NCBI GenBank assembly: GCA_902590285.1
Contig: CACIWE010000007.1
Location: 1-38,400 of the forward strand
DNA from: an uncultured Pelagibacteraceae bacterium
GTDB taxonomy: Bacteria; Pseudomonadota; Alphaproteobacteria; Pelagibacterales; Pelagibacteraceae
Length of the DNA: 38,400 nucleotides
Direction of reading: 5' to 3'
Below, piece after piece: positions 16,310 to 24,840 of the stretch. Each line of letters begins with the position of its first letter. Positions within the stretch are counted from its first letter, which is position 1. Both the position numbers and the translations under genes were made by a program. The notes beneath the pieces are model-generated. The model saw only the letters and a program-made list of their open reading frames with translations, was not told the origin of the DNA and did not search any database.

Positions 16310-17017
16310 ATGTTTAAAATTTTTAGCTTAAGCAATGTATTTTTTTGGATTGAGAAGTTAATTGGATTCATAAATTCAGTTTTTTTCATTTTGCTATTAG
16401 TCGCGCTATCTTTTGCTCTGATTTTTTCTCCGCCTGATTATTTACAGGGAGATAGTGTAAGAATAATGTACGTACATGTTCCGTCAGCATGGATTGGTTT
16501 AGCCTCTTTTTCTTCAATTGCCATATTATCTATCGCTCATTTTATTTTTAAAATTAAAAATATCAAATTAATAACTAAAAGCATTGCTCCAATAGGTCTT
16601 ATGTTTACATGCTTGGCATTAGTTACAGGTTCTATCTGGGGTCAACCCACATGGGGAACATGGTGGGCTTGGGATGCTCGAATAACATCAATGTTGATCC
16701 TTGCTCTTTTTTATATAGGATTTATTTCAACTCACAAATTGATTAATGATGAAGACAAAGCAAACAAAGTTTCTAGTATTATTGCGATAATAGGTTTAAT
16801 CAATATTCCCATAATTAAGTACTCCGTTGATTGGTGGAATACACTTCATCAACCTGCTAGTATTAAGTTAACTGGAGAGAGTTCAATCCATTCTTCTATG
16901 TTAATGCCATTATTGTTAATGTTTTTTGTCTTAATATTGTATTGTGCGCTAATTTTTCTGATGAAATACAAGACAGAAATCATTAAAATAAAGAAAAAAA
17001 GCTTAAAAAGATTATGA
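16310..17017 (+). CDS. ccmC: Haem exporter membrane protein CcmC
   Basis: Six-helix inner-membrane protein that handles haem and loads it onto CcmE in system I cytochrome c maturation. The tryptophan-rich periplasmic WWD signature WGTWWAWDARITSML is present (about 120-134), as is the conserved histidine in YVHVPSAW (about 54-61) and a second in WNTLHQPASI. At 235 residues it is full length. First gene of ccmCDEFGH; ccmA and ccmB, usually adjacent, are not in the window. Overlaps ccmD by four bases. Confidence 0.96.
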   Translation: MFKIFSLSNVFFWIEKLIGFINSVFFILLLVALSFALIFSPPDYLQGDSVRIMYVHVPSAWIGLASFSSIAILSIAHFIFKIKNIKLITKSIAPIGLMFTCLALVTGSIWGQPTWGTWWAWDARITSMLILALFYIGFISTHKLINDEDKANKVSSIIAIIGLINIPIIKYSVDWWNTLHQPASIKLTGESSIHSSMLMPLLLMFFVLILYCALIFLMKYKTEIIKIKKKSLKRL

Positions 17018-17247
17018 TACAGAATTTTTTATCAATGAACGGTTACGGTTTATTTGTATGGGGATCTTTCGCAATTACTTTTATTGCATGTGGATTGCTT
17101 TACTACAAAACACTCAAAACACTTAAAAAATACGAGAGAGATTTTGCGAAAGAAATTAACGAGCTTTCATCTGAAAGAAAGAAAATAGTTATCGAGAATT
17201 CAAAAATAGCTTCACAAGTTCTATCCTCATCTAGCACAACTATTTAA
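17014..17247 (+). CDS. ccmD: Haem exporter small protein CcmD
   Basis: A 77-residue single-pass protein. The N-terminal FLSMNGYGLFVWGSFAITF with a membrane helix (about 10-30), followed by a charged cytoplasmic coiled stretch (KTLKKYERDFAKEINELSSE), is typical of CcmD, which helps release holo-CcmE from the CcmABC complex. The Tyr in NGYG is conserved in the family. It starts inside the ccmC stop (ATGA) and ends 8 bases before ccmE. Confidence 0.9.
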   Translation: MIQNFLSMNGYGLFVWGSFAITFIACGLLYYKTLKTLKKYERDFAKEINELSSERKKIVIENSKIASQVLSSSSTTI

Positions 17248-17255
17248 AGCTTTTA

Positions 17256-17684
17256 ATGCTCCCAAAAAAAGTAAAAAAAAGAGCATCACTCTTAGCCATA
17301 ACGTTACTTATATCGGTAATTGGAATATTTTTTATACTTCAATCATTAAACAAAAATATTTTATATTTCAAATCTCCTACAGATATAAAAAATAATCAAA
17401 ATATTAATTTTGATAAAAAAATTAGAGTAGGAGGAATGGTTAAAAAAAATTCATTGATAATTAAAGAAGAAGAAATAAAGTTTATAATCACTGATTTTAA
17501 TAACGAGCTAAATATAAGCTTCAGTGGTACAGTTCCAAATTTATTTTCAGAGGAAAAAGGTGTTGTTGCAGAAGGAAAATTACAAGATAAGACTTTTTTT
17601 ATTGCCGATAGAATTTTAGCAAAACACGATGAAAATTATATGCCTCCAGAATTAAAAGATATGATGAAAAAAAATGCTAAGTAA
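17256..17684 (+). CDS. ccmE: Cytochrome c-type biogenesis haem chaperone CcmE
   Basis: Membrane-anchored periplasmic haem chaperone. The 142-residue protein has an N-terminal anchor (about 11-29), an OB-fold domain with KIRVGGMVKKNS and the C-terminal haem-attachment motif LAKHDENYMPPE, in which H124 is the histidine that binds haem covalently and Y128 assists. All key residues are present. Its 3' end overlaps ccmF by 11 bases. Confidence 0.97.
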   Translation: MLPKKVKKRASLLAITLLISVIGIFFILQSLNKNILYFKSPTDIKNNQNINFDKKIRVGGMVKKNSLIIKEEEIKFIITDFNNELNISFSGTVPNLFSEEKGVVAEGKLQDKTFFIADRILAKHDENYMPPELKDMMKKNAK

Positions 17685-19554
17685 TCTAGGAAATATTTTA
17701 TTATTTTTAAATGTAATCTTAAGTTTAAGTATTATTTATGTTGCTAACAGAAATCTAAAAATATCTGGAGGAGTAGATAAAAATATTTTTCAACTAAGTT
17801 TAATCCAGAGCACCTCAATAATTGTTTGCTTTTTTGTTTTGATAGCTGCTTTTATTGTATCAGATTTTTCTTTAATTACCGTTTATCAAAACTCACATTC
17901 TTTAAAACCTTTATTTTATAAGATCACAGGAACGTGGGGAAATCATGAAGGAAGCCTAATACTTTGGGCAATCATTCTCTCAATATTTTCTTTTTTATTT
18001 TTAGTTTACAATAAAAATCACCCAAAAAAATTTAGACTTTTAACTTTAATAATTCAAAATATTTTAATACTTGGTTTTCTCTTTTTTATTCTTTTTAATT
18101 CAAATCCTTTCAGTAAAATTTCTCCAATTCCATCAGAAGGTTTAGGTTTAAATCCAATACTACAAGATCCTGCTTTAGCTATTCATCCTCCGTTACTTTA
18201 TGTAGGTTTTGTTGGTGCATCTATTTATTTTTCAGCAGCAATAGCATCATTAATTACGAATTATTCAGAGAAATCATTTTCTCATTCTATAAAAAATTGG
18301 GTCTTAATATCTTGGTGCTTTCAAACACTTGGAATTCTTGTTGGATCTATATGGGCTTACTATGAATTGGGCTGGGGAGGTTTTTGGTTTTGGGATCCAG
18401 TAGAAAATGCTTCTTTGTTACCTTGGTTTGCTATGACTGCTTTATTTCATTCATTAATTGTTTTCGAAAAAAGAAATCTATTTTATTTTTGGGTAATTAT
18501 TCTATGTTTAATTACATTTACTTTGAGTGTTACAGGCACCTTTTTAGTAAGATCTGGGATTTTAAATTCTGTTCATACATTTGCGAGCGATCCAACAAGG
18601 GGAATCTATATATTAATATTCTTAAGTTTAATGATATTTGGATCTATTTTTCTACTCTTTAAAAAGTATAAAAAAGAAAATTATGATTTAAATCGAAACA
18701 GTAAAGAAACATTCATTTTAGTTAATAACTGGTTCATGATGTTTTACTTAATTACCGTTTTGTTAGGTACTATTTACCCAATTTTCACTGATGCTCTAAC
18801 AGATAATAAAATTTCGGTAGGCCCACCTTTTTACAATGCAATTATATTTCCGGTGGTTGTTGTATTTCTTCTATTTATGGCTTTAGGACCTGAAGCAAAA
18901 TGGATAAAAAACAAATTTGAAAACATAAGAACTTATATTCTAATATTAACTGGCGCGATTGGTTTAAATTTGGCAATAATATTTTTCTTTAAAAGTTATT
19001 CCCTACTATCTAATTTTATTATTATCAGCGCTCTATTTTTGATCATTTCTTCTTTAATGGATATAGCAAAAGCTATTAAAAAAAATAAATTAGATTTTGC
19101 TAGAATAATTTCACATACGTCTTTTGGCTTTTTAGTTTTGTTCATTGGATTGAATGATATTTTTACGTTGGAAAAAGATTATAATATTAAATTAGGGGAA
19201 ATAAAAAATTTTGAAAATTACTCTATTCAGTTACAGAATTTAGATTTAAAAGATTATAAAAATTATCAAGCAGTTATTGGAAAATTAGAAATAAAAAATA
19301 TAAATTCAAACCAAACTAATATTTTAAATCCAGAAATAAGAATTTACGACAAGCCTAAAACTTTAACCTATGAAGCAGCTATTAAAACCAGCTTAATAAA
19401 AGATTATTATTTAACTATGAGCAATATTGATAGATCAGATTATTACAACATTAAGTTTCAAAAAAAACCATTAATGATTTGGATTTGGATATCGGTAATT
19501 ATGATTGTTGTTGGTGGCTCTTTAAGATTATTTAGTAATGCAAAAAATAATTAA
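17674..19554 (+). CDS. ccmF: Cytochrome c haem lyase subunit CcmF
   Basis: A 626-residue inner-membrane protein with about 14 helices that transfers haem from holo-CcmE to apocytochrome c together with CcmH. Visible are the KITGTWGNHEGSLILWA block (about 87-103), the LHPPLLY-like IHPPLLYVGFVG with its conserved histidine, and the WWD signature WGGFWFWDPVENASLLPW (about 231-248). Length is near the family norm. Overlaps ccmE upstream and ccmG downstream (17 bases), an unusually tight packing for this operon. Confidence 0.97.
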   Translation: MLSNLGNILLFLNVILSLSIIYVANRNLKISGGVDKNIFQLSLIQSTSIIVCFFVLIAAFIVSDFSLITVYQNSHSLKPLFYKITGTWGNHEGSLILWAIILSIFSFLFLVYNKNHPKKFRLLTLIIQNILILGFLFFILFNSNPFSKISPIPSEGLGLNPILQDPALAIHPPLLYVGFVGASIYFSAAIASLITNYSEKSFSHSIKNWVLISWCFQTLGILVGSIWAYYELGWGGFWFWDPVENASLLPWFAMTALFHSLIVFEKRNLFYFWVIILCLITFTLSVTGTFLVRSGILNSVHTFASDPTRGIYILIFLSLMIFGSIFLLFKKYKKENYDLNRNSKETFILVNNWFMMFYLITVLLGTIYPIFTDALTDNKISVGPPFYNAIIFPVVVVFLLFMALGPEAKWIKNKFENIRTYILILTGAIGLNLAIIFFFKSYSLLSNFIIISALFLIISSLMDIAKAIKKNKLDFARIISHTSFGFLVLFIGLNDIFTLEKDYNIKLGEIKNFENYSIQLQNLDLKDYKNYQAVIGKLEIKNINSNQTNILNPEIRIYDKPKTLTYEAAIKTSLIKDYYLTMSNIDRSDYYNIKFQKKPLMIWIWISVIMIVVGGSLRLFSNAKNN

Positions 19555-20053
19555 GATAATAATTTTATTCATTTTTTTATTTGTGATAGGCATATTTTAT
19601 ATAAGTCTAACGAGAGACACAAATTATAGCACCTCAAGTTTAATAAATAAGGAGACACCTGAATTTAAAATTATTTCTTTTGATGACTCAAATTTCTTAA
19701 CCAGAGATGATATAAAAAAATATGATTATACACTTATAAATTTTTGGGCATCATGGTGTGCTCCCTGCAGAATTGAACATCCTATATTGATGAAATTGTC
19801 CCAAAAAAAAAATTTAATGTTACTAGGTATCAATTTTAAGGATAAAGAGCTTCAAGCTAAAACTTTTTTAAGTGAGTTAGATAATCCTTATGATTTATTA
19901 GCGAAAGATAAAAATGGCAAAAATTCAGTGAAATTTGGAATTTATGGAATTCCAGAAAGTATACTAATTAATAAAGAATTAGTGATTATAAAAAAATTTG
20001 TAGGTCCGCTTTCAGTTGATGATTTTAACAATATTATTAAAATTATAGAGTAA
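19538..20053 (+). CDS. ccmG: Thiol:disulfide oxidoreductase CcmG (DsbE)
   Basis: A membrane-anchored periplasmic thioredoxin that keeps the CxxCH cysteines of apocytochromes reduced. The 171-residue protein has an N-terminal anchor (about 5-23), then the thioredoxin fold with the active site WASWCAPCRIEHP (C74, C77) and the later cis-proline region YGIPESILI with the family's GxPE signature. The start codon lies inside ccmF. Two bases separate it from ccmH. Confidence 0.96.
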   Translation: MQKIIKIIILFIFLFVIGIFYISLTRDTNYSTSSLINKETPEFKIISFDDSNFLTRDDIKKYDYTLINFWASWCAPCRIEHPILMKLSQKKNLMLLGINFKDKELQAKTFLSELDNPYDLLAKDKNGKNSVKFGIYGIPESILINKELVIIKKFVGPLSVDDFNNIIKIIE

Positions 20054-20055
20054 TT

Positions 20056-20415
20056 ATGAAATTAAATTTACTTTTATTATTATTTATTTTTTTTTCAAAA
20101 TTTTCTTTTGCTACAGAAAAGATCGTTGATCCAAATTTAATTCATAAAAATTTACGCTGTCTAGTCTGCCAAGGACAATCAATTTCGGACTCAAACTCTG
20201 ACTTTGCGCAGACAATAAAATTAGTCGTGAAAGATTTAATTGATGAGGGCAAAACAGAAGATGAAATTTATGAATTTATGTCCGATAAATATGGAGACTG
20301 GATTGTTTTTAAGCCTCAATTTAATACTCAAAATTCCCTATTATGGATTTTGCCTTATATTGTCTTAATTTTTGGTGGTTTTTTCATTTTTTCTTTTCTT
20401 AAAAAGAGGCAATAA
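20056..20415 (+). CDS. ccmH: Cytochrome c maturation protein CcmH (CcmL/CycL type)
   Basis: A 119-residue protein with a signal peptide (1-19), a periplasmic helical domain with LRCLVCQGQSISDSNSDFA (C35 and C38, the redox pair that reduces apocytochrome c) and a C-terminal membrane anchor (about 93-113). This is the short CcmH form. The CcmI (TPR) partner that is often fused to or follows ccmH is not here; the next gene is unrelated. Confidence 0.95.
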   Translation: MKLNLLLLLFIFFSKFSFATEKIVDPNLIHKNLRCLVCQGQSISDSNSDFAQTIKLVVKDLIDEGKTEDEIYEFMSDKYGDWIVFKPQFNTQNSLLWILPYIVLIFGGFFIFSFLKKRQ

Positions 20416-20464
20416 GGCTTTAAAGGAAACTGTACATATTAAACATTTAGTTGTATTTTTTTGT

Positions 20465-20968
20465 ATGAAATTCAAACTGCTTATAAATTTATTATTCACT
20501 TTCATCATTTTTGTTCATGCACATGCAGACCAGGGAGATGCAGATATATCATTTTACACAGGTACTTTTGATGTAATAGATAAAGAGGGGGACGATCAAA
20601 CCACTTTATTTGGAATAGAACACAAAAATCCAAATTTATTTAGGGATACTTTTCTCGGAAAGTTCAAACCTGTCACAGGAGCTTTTATGACAGGAAATAG
20701 TTCAGTTTATCTTTACACAGGGATAGAAGGACAATATGGAATCGGTCCCTTAAAAATTTTACCAAGTTTTACTCCTGGTTATTATGAAAAAGGAGACGGT
20801 AAAGATTTAGGTAGTGTATTAGAGTTTAAAAGTGAACTGAAGGTAGGGTTTGATATTTTCGAAAATTCTAAGTTAAGTTATAGTTATAGCCATATTTCTA
20901 ATAATGACTGGGGCGAAACTAATCCAGGAACAGATAACCAACAGATAACTTTTTCTAAGAACTTTTAA
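20465..20968 (+). CDS. PagL-like acyloxyacyl hydrolase family outer-membrane protein
   Basis: The chosen start (ATG at 20465) puts a signal peptide first (MKFKLLINLLFTFIIFVHAHA, cleavage about residue 21), giving 167 residues; the longer open frame back to 20372 lies inside ccmH and would bury the signal. The mature part is rich in alternating beta-barrel-like strands. The C-terminal YSHISNNDWGETNPGTDNQ resembles the HxSN...NPGxE active-site segment of PagL lipid A 3-O-deacylases: H143 and S145 are present, but Asp157 stands where Glu is usual. Predicted outer membrane and possible lipid A editing (inference). It ends 5 bases before the FMN oxidase gene. Confidence 0.7.
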   Translation: MKFKLLINLLFTFIIFVHAHADQGDADISFYTGTFDVIDKEGDDQTTLFGIEHKNPNLFRDTFLGKFKPVTGAFMTGNSSVYLYTGIEGQYGIGPLKILPSFTPGYYEKGDGKDLGSVLEFKSELKVGFDIFENSKLSYSYSHISNNDWGETNPGTDNQQITFSKNF

Positions 20969-20973
20969 TAATA

Positions 20974-22122
20974 ATGAGTCTTGAAGATTGCTATAATTTT
21001 GAAGATTTTAGAAGACTAGCAAAAAAAAACTTACCTGCTCCAATTTTTCATTACATAGATGGAGGCTCTGATGATGAAACTACTTTAAAAAGAAATACAG
21101 AGTCATTTTTAAAATGTGATTTAGTTCCTAACATTCTGGCAAGTGTTGGAGAACCTGATCTTTCAACAACTGTTTTTGGTCAAAAAATTGATATGCCTTT
21201 ATTTTTGGCACCAACTGCAATGCAAAGATTATATCATCATGATGGAGACAAAGCATCCGCTAGAGCTGCAGAAAAATTTGGAACATTTTACAGTATGTCG
21301 ACTATGGCAACTTCTTCTATTGAGGAAATAGCCAATGTTGCAAGCGGACCTAAGATGTTTCAACTTTATATTCATAAAGACCAAGGTTTAACAGATAATT
21401 TAATAGATAGATGTAAAACAGCAGGATTTAAATCTTTGTGTTTAACTGTTGATACAGTTGTAGCAGGGAATAGAGAAAGAGATCATAAATGGGGTTTTAC
21501 CACGCCACCAAAATTAACTTTAAAAAGTATCATGAGTTTTGCAATGCATCCTAAATGGGCATTTAATTATTTAACTAATAAAAAATTTGAGTTAGCAAAT
21601 GTTTCTCATTGGACGAAAAAAGGATCTAGTATCGCGAAAGGAGTAATGGATTATATCAACGAACAATATGATCCAGCTATGAGTTGGAAAGATGCTGAGT
21701 ATGTCGTGAAAAAATGGGGAGGACCATTTGCATTAAAAGGTGTTATGTCGGTTGAAGATGCAAAAAGAGCGATTGATATTGGAGCTTCTGCAATTTTATT
21801 ATCTAATCACGGTGGGAGACAACTTGATGGTTCACGATCACCTTTCGATCAACTGCCAGCAATAAAGGAGGCAGTTGGAGATAAATTAGAAATAATTTTA
21901 GACGGAGGAATTAGAAGAGGCACTCATGTTTTAAAAGCGTTATCGTTAGGAGCAACAGCATGCAGCTTTGGAAAAGGTTTTTTATTTGCACTAGGTGCTG
22001 GTGGGCAAGCTGGTGTAGAGCAAATTTTAAAAAGAATGAGAGAAGAAATAAGAAGAGATATGATTTTACTAGGTTGTAAGAGTATAAAAGAGCTAAATAG
22101 CTCTAAAATTGCGTATAGGTGA
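20974..22122 (+). CDS. FMN-dependent alpha-hydroxy acid oxidase/dehydrogenase (LldD-like)
   Basis: A 382-residue TIM-barrel flavoenzyme that oxidises L-2-hydroxy acids such as lactate or glycolate to 2-oxo acids. Conserved elements: HYIDGGSDDE (26-35), FLAPTAMQRL (77-86), LYIHKD (131-136), LTVDT (157-161), the FMN-contacting K255 (ALKGV), and the catalytic block SNHGGRQLDGS with H279 and R282, followed by DGGIRRGTHVLKAL. The substrate cannot be told from sequence. Its position beside glcDEF and a glyoxylate reductase-like gene supports a role in hydroxy-acid use. Electrons could go to oxygen or the respiratory chain. Confidence 0.93.
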   Translation: MSLEDCYNFEDFRRLAKKNLPAPIFHYIDGGSDDETTLKRNTESFLKCDLVPNILASVGEPDLSTTVFGQKIDMPLFLAPTAMQRLYHHDGDKASARAAEKFGTFYSMSTMATSSIEEIANVASGPKMFQLYIHKDQGLTDNLIDRCKTAGFKSLCLTVDTVVAGNRERDHKWGFTTPPKLTLKSIMSFAMHPKWAFNYLTNKKFELANVSHWTKKGSSIAKGVMDYINEQYDPAMSWKDAEYVVKKWGGPFALKGVMSVEDAKRAIDIGASAILLSNHGGRQLDGSRSPFDQLPAIKEAVGDKLEIILDGGIRRGTHVLKALSLGATACSFGKGFLFALGAGGQAGVEQILKRMREEIRRDMILLGCKSIKELNSSKIAYR

Positions 22123-22171
22123 TGCAAAAAAACTAATATGCAAAAGTGACAATTTATTTTAGGCTAGAAAT

Positions 22172-23335
22172 ATGAAACTTGCGAAAAATTTAGAAAGATT
22201 AGGTACTGAAACCGCTTTCAGTGTATTAGCTGAAGCTAAAAAACTTGAGGCACAGGGAAAAGAAATGATCCACCTAGGTTTAGGACAACCCGATTTTAAA
22301 ACTCCCCAACACATAATGGATGCAGCTAAAAAAGCTATTGATGATGGACATCATGGATATGTTTTAGCGAACGGTATTACAGAATGCAGGCAAGCTGTTT
22401 CTAGAAAAATAAAAAGTTTATACAAAAAAGATGTAGATCCGGAGAGAATTATGATTATGCCAGGTGGTAAACCCACAATGTATTATGCAATTCAAATGAT
22501 TGGGGAGCCCGGCGCAGAAATAGTTCATCCAACCCCTGGATTTCCAATTTATGAGTCGATGATTAATTATACTGGAGCAAAAGCTGTTCCTTATGATTTA
22601 ACAAAGGAAAAAGATTTAAAGTTTGATCCAGAAAAAATTTTATCTTCAATCACTGACAAAACAAGATTAGTAATTTTAATTAACCCGAACAATCCAACTG
22701 GTAGTTTTGTTGAAAAACCTGCAATAGATTTTCTTGCTGAAGGTTTAAAGAAACACCCACATGTCTACATATTAAGTGATGAAATTTACAGTAGACAAAT
22801 TTTTGACGGAAAAGAAATGCCAACATTTTTTAACTATCCTGAACTACAAGATAGATTAATAGTCTTAGATGGTTGGAGTAAAGCTTATTCTATGACTGGT
22901 TGGAGAATGGGCTGGAGCGTATGGCCTGAGAGTTTAATCTCACATGTAACAAAATTAGCAATAAATAGTTTTTCATGTGTAAACGCACCATCACAATTTG
23001 CTGGGATAGCTGCATTAGATGGTCCTGACGACTCTATTCACCACATGATGGATAAATTTGATCAAAGAAGAAAATTAATTCACAAAGGTCTAAACGATTT
23101 GCCAGGAGTTACTTGTAGTATGCCTGGAGGCGCTTTTTATGCTTTTCCAAATGTTAGTGGAACAGGGATGAGCGGATCTGAATTTTCAAAAAAATGTATG
23201 CATGAGGCTGGTGTGGCAATTGTTCCTGGAACAGCTTTTGGTAAGACATCTGTTGATTTTGTACGTTTTAGCTTTGCAGCCTCTCAGGATAATATACAAA
23301 AAGCACTAGATAAAATATCAAAAATGCTTAAGTAA
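22172..23335 (+). CDS. Class I/II aminotransferase (aspartate aminotransferase-like)
   Basis: A 387-residue cytoplasmic PLP enzyme of fold type I. Visible are HLGLGQPDFKTP (34-45), NPNNPTGS (171-178), SDEIYSRQIF (202-211) and the Schiff-base lysine K237 in LDGWSKAYSMTGWRMGW. The substrate is uncertain: the family includes aspartate, alanine and aromatic aminotransferases. Lying between a hydroxy-acid oxidase and glycolate oxidase, it could use glyoxylate as amino acceptor and yield glycine (inference). It ends 8 bases before glcD, with AAAGGAAC as ribosome site for that gene. Confidence 0.92.
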   Translation: MKLAKNLERLGTETAFSVLAEAKKLEAQGKEMIHLGLGQPDFKTPQHIMDAAKKAIDDGHHGYVLANGITECRQAVSRKIKSLYKKDVDPERIMIMPGGKPTMYYAIQMIGEPGAEIVHPTPGFPIYESMINYTGAKAVPYDLTKEKDLKFDPEKILSSITDKTRLVILINPNNPTGSFVEKPAIDFLAEGLKKHPHVYILSDEIYSRQIFDGKEMPTFFNYPELQDRLIVLDGWSKAYSMTGWRMGWSVWPESLISHVTKLAINSFSCVNAPSQFAGIAALDGPDDSIHHMMDKFDQRRKLIHKGLNDLPGVTCSMPGGAFYAFPNVSGTGMSGSEFSKKCMHEAGVAIVPGTAFGKTSVDFVRFSFAASQDNIQKALDKISKMLK

Positions 23336-23343
23336 AGGAACTT

Positions 23344-24840
23344 ATGAGTAGTTTACAAATGCCAAAAGTTGACAGTTCAATTTTATCTAAAAAAGATAAA
23401 ATCGTCTCTGATATAGGCAGAATAATTAATCCAAAAAATGTTCTTTCACACCCCGATGAATTAAGGCCTTTCGAAACTGATGGTTTAACCGCTTACAGAC
23501 AAATGCCTTTAGTCGTAGTTATGCCTGAGACTGTAGAGGAAGTTAGTAATGTATTAAGATATTGTAATGATAATAAAGTTAAAGTAGTACCAAGAGGAGC
23601 TGGAACTGGTTTATCGGGTGGATCGTTGCCTTTAGAAGATTGTGTACTAATGGCGATGGGAAAATTTAATAAAATTCTTGAAATTGATTACCAAAACAGA
23701 TGTGTTGTAACACAACCTTGCGTAACAAATTTAGCAATCACTCATGCTGTTCAAGATAAGGGATTTTACTATGCTCCAGATCCTTCAAGTCAAATTGCAT
23801 GTTCTATAGGTGGAAATGTAGCTGAAAATTCTGGAGGAGTGCACTCTTTGAAATATGGAGCCACAACAAATAATCTTTTGGGTATCGAAGTAGTGCTTAT
23901 GGATGGAACAATAACTAAATTCGGTGGTAAGGCAATGGACTCAGAAGGTTACGACTTTTTAGGTTTGATGACTGGGTCAGAAGGGTTACTAGGAGTTATA
24001 ACAGAAGTTACAGTAAAAATTCTTAAGTCACCAGAAATTGTGAAGGCTGCATTAGTCGGCTTTCCAACCATTGAAGATGCTGGAAATTGTGTAGCAGAAA
24101 TAATAGCTGAGGGATGTATACCTGCAGGAATGGAAATTATGGACAAAGCTCTTACAAAAGCGACAAATGATTATTCGAAGGCGGGATATCCAACGGATGC
24201 AGAAGCAATGATGATTGTTGAGTTTGATGGAACTGAGCATGAGGTAGAAGCCTACATTGAAAAAGCAAAACAAATTGCAGAAAAAAATAATTCTTCTAGC
24301 TTAAAGGTAAGCAAATCTAATGAAGAGAGATTAAAATTTTGGGCAGGAAGAAAAGCAGCTTTTCCAGCTTGTGGAGTTTTAGCACCCGATTATATGTGCA
24401 TGGACGGTTCAATACCAAGAGGTAAACTTGCAGAAGTACTTAGAGAAATCACAAGACTATCGAAAAAATATGATTTACCAGTTGCTAATGCTTTCCACGC
24501 AGGTGATGGAAATCTTCATCCATTAATTATGTTTGATGCTAATGATAAGAACTCTCTTAAGAAATGCGAAGACTTTGGAGCTGATATATTAAAATATTGC
24601 GTTAAAGTTGGTGGAGCTCTTACAGGTGAGCATGGAGTAGGAATAGAGAAAAGAGAATTAATGTGCGAGGCTTTCAATGACAAAGACATTCAGCAACAGC
24701 TCACTATAAAAGTAGCTTTAGATCCAAATTCACTTTTAAATCCAGGAAAAGTTTATCCAATACTTAGAAAATGTGCTGAGGAAGGGAGAGTTCACGTCCA
24801 TGGAGGAAAAACAAAATTTCCAGACATCCCTAGATTCTAA
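23344..24840 (+). CDS. glcD: Glycolate oxidase FAD subunit GlcD
   Basis: A 498-residue FAD-linked oxidase that carries the active site of the GlcDEF complex, oxidising glycolate to glyoxylate. The PCMH-type FAD domain has PRGAGTGLSGGSLP (83-96) and the PDPSSQIACSIGGNVAENSGG stretch split around residue 150; the C-terminal half has NAFHAGDGNLHPL and GEHGVGIEKRE, ending with ALDPNSLLNPGKVYP. Full length. Followed by glcE with a 41-base overlap, and glcF, the normal subunit order. Confidence 0.95.
   Translation: MSSLQMPKVDSSILSKKDKIVSDIGRIINPKNVLSHPDELRPFETDGLTAYRQMPLVVVMPETVEEVSNVLRYCNDNKVKVVPRGAGTGLSGGSLPLEDCVLMAMGKFNKILEIDYQNRCVVTQPCVTNLAITHAVQDKGFYYAPDPSSQIACSIGGNVAENSGGVHSLKYGATTNNLLGIEVVLMDGTITKFGGKAMDSEGYDFLGLMTGSEGLLGVITEVTVKILKSPEIVKAALVGFPTIEDAGNCVAEIIAEGCIPAGMEIMDKALTKATNDYSKAGYPTDAEAMMIVEFDGTEHEVEAYIEKAKQIAEKNNSSSLKVSKSNEERLKFWAGRKAAFPACGVLAPDYMCMDGSIPRGKLAEVLREITRLSKKYDLPVANAFHAGDGNLHPLIMFDANDKNSLKKCEDFGADILKYCVKVGGALTGEHGVGIEKRELMCEAFNDKDIQQQLTIKVALDPNSLLNPGKVYPILRKCAEEGRVHVHGGKTKFPDIPRF

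Noticed and set aside
18384-18662. 92-residue plus-strand frame inside ccmF
   Set aside because: Shifted frame of the tryptophan-rich ccmF core, with no ribosome site and no recognisable features.
20372-20464. Longer N-terminus for the PagL-like protein
   Set aside because: It would start inside ccmH and place 31 residues before an evident signal peptide; the ATG at 20465 gives a proper secretion signal.
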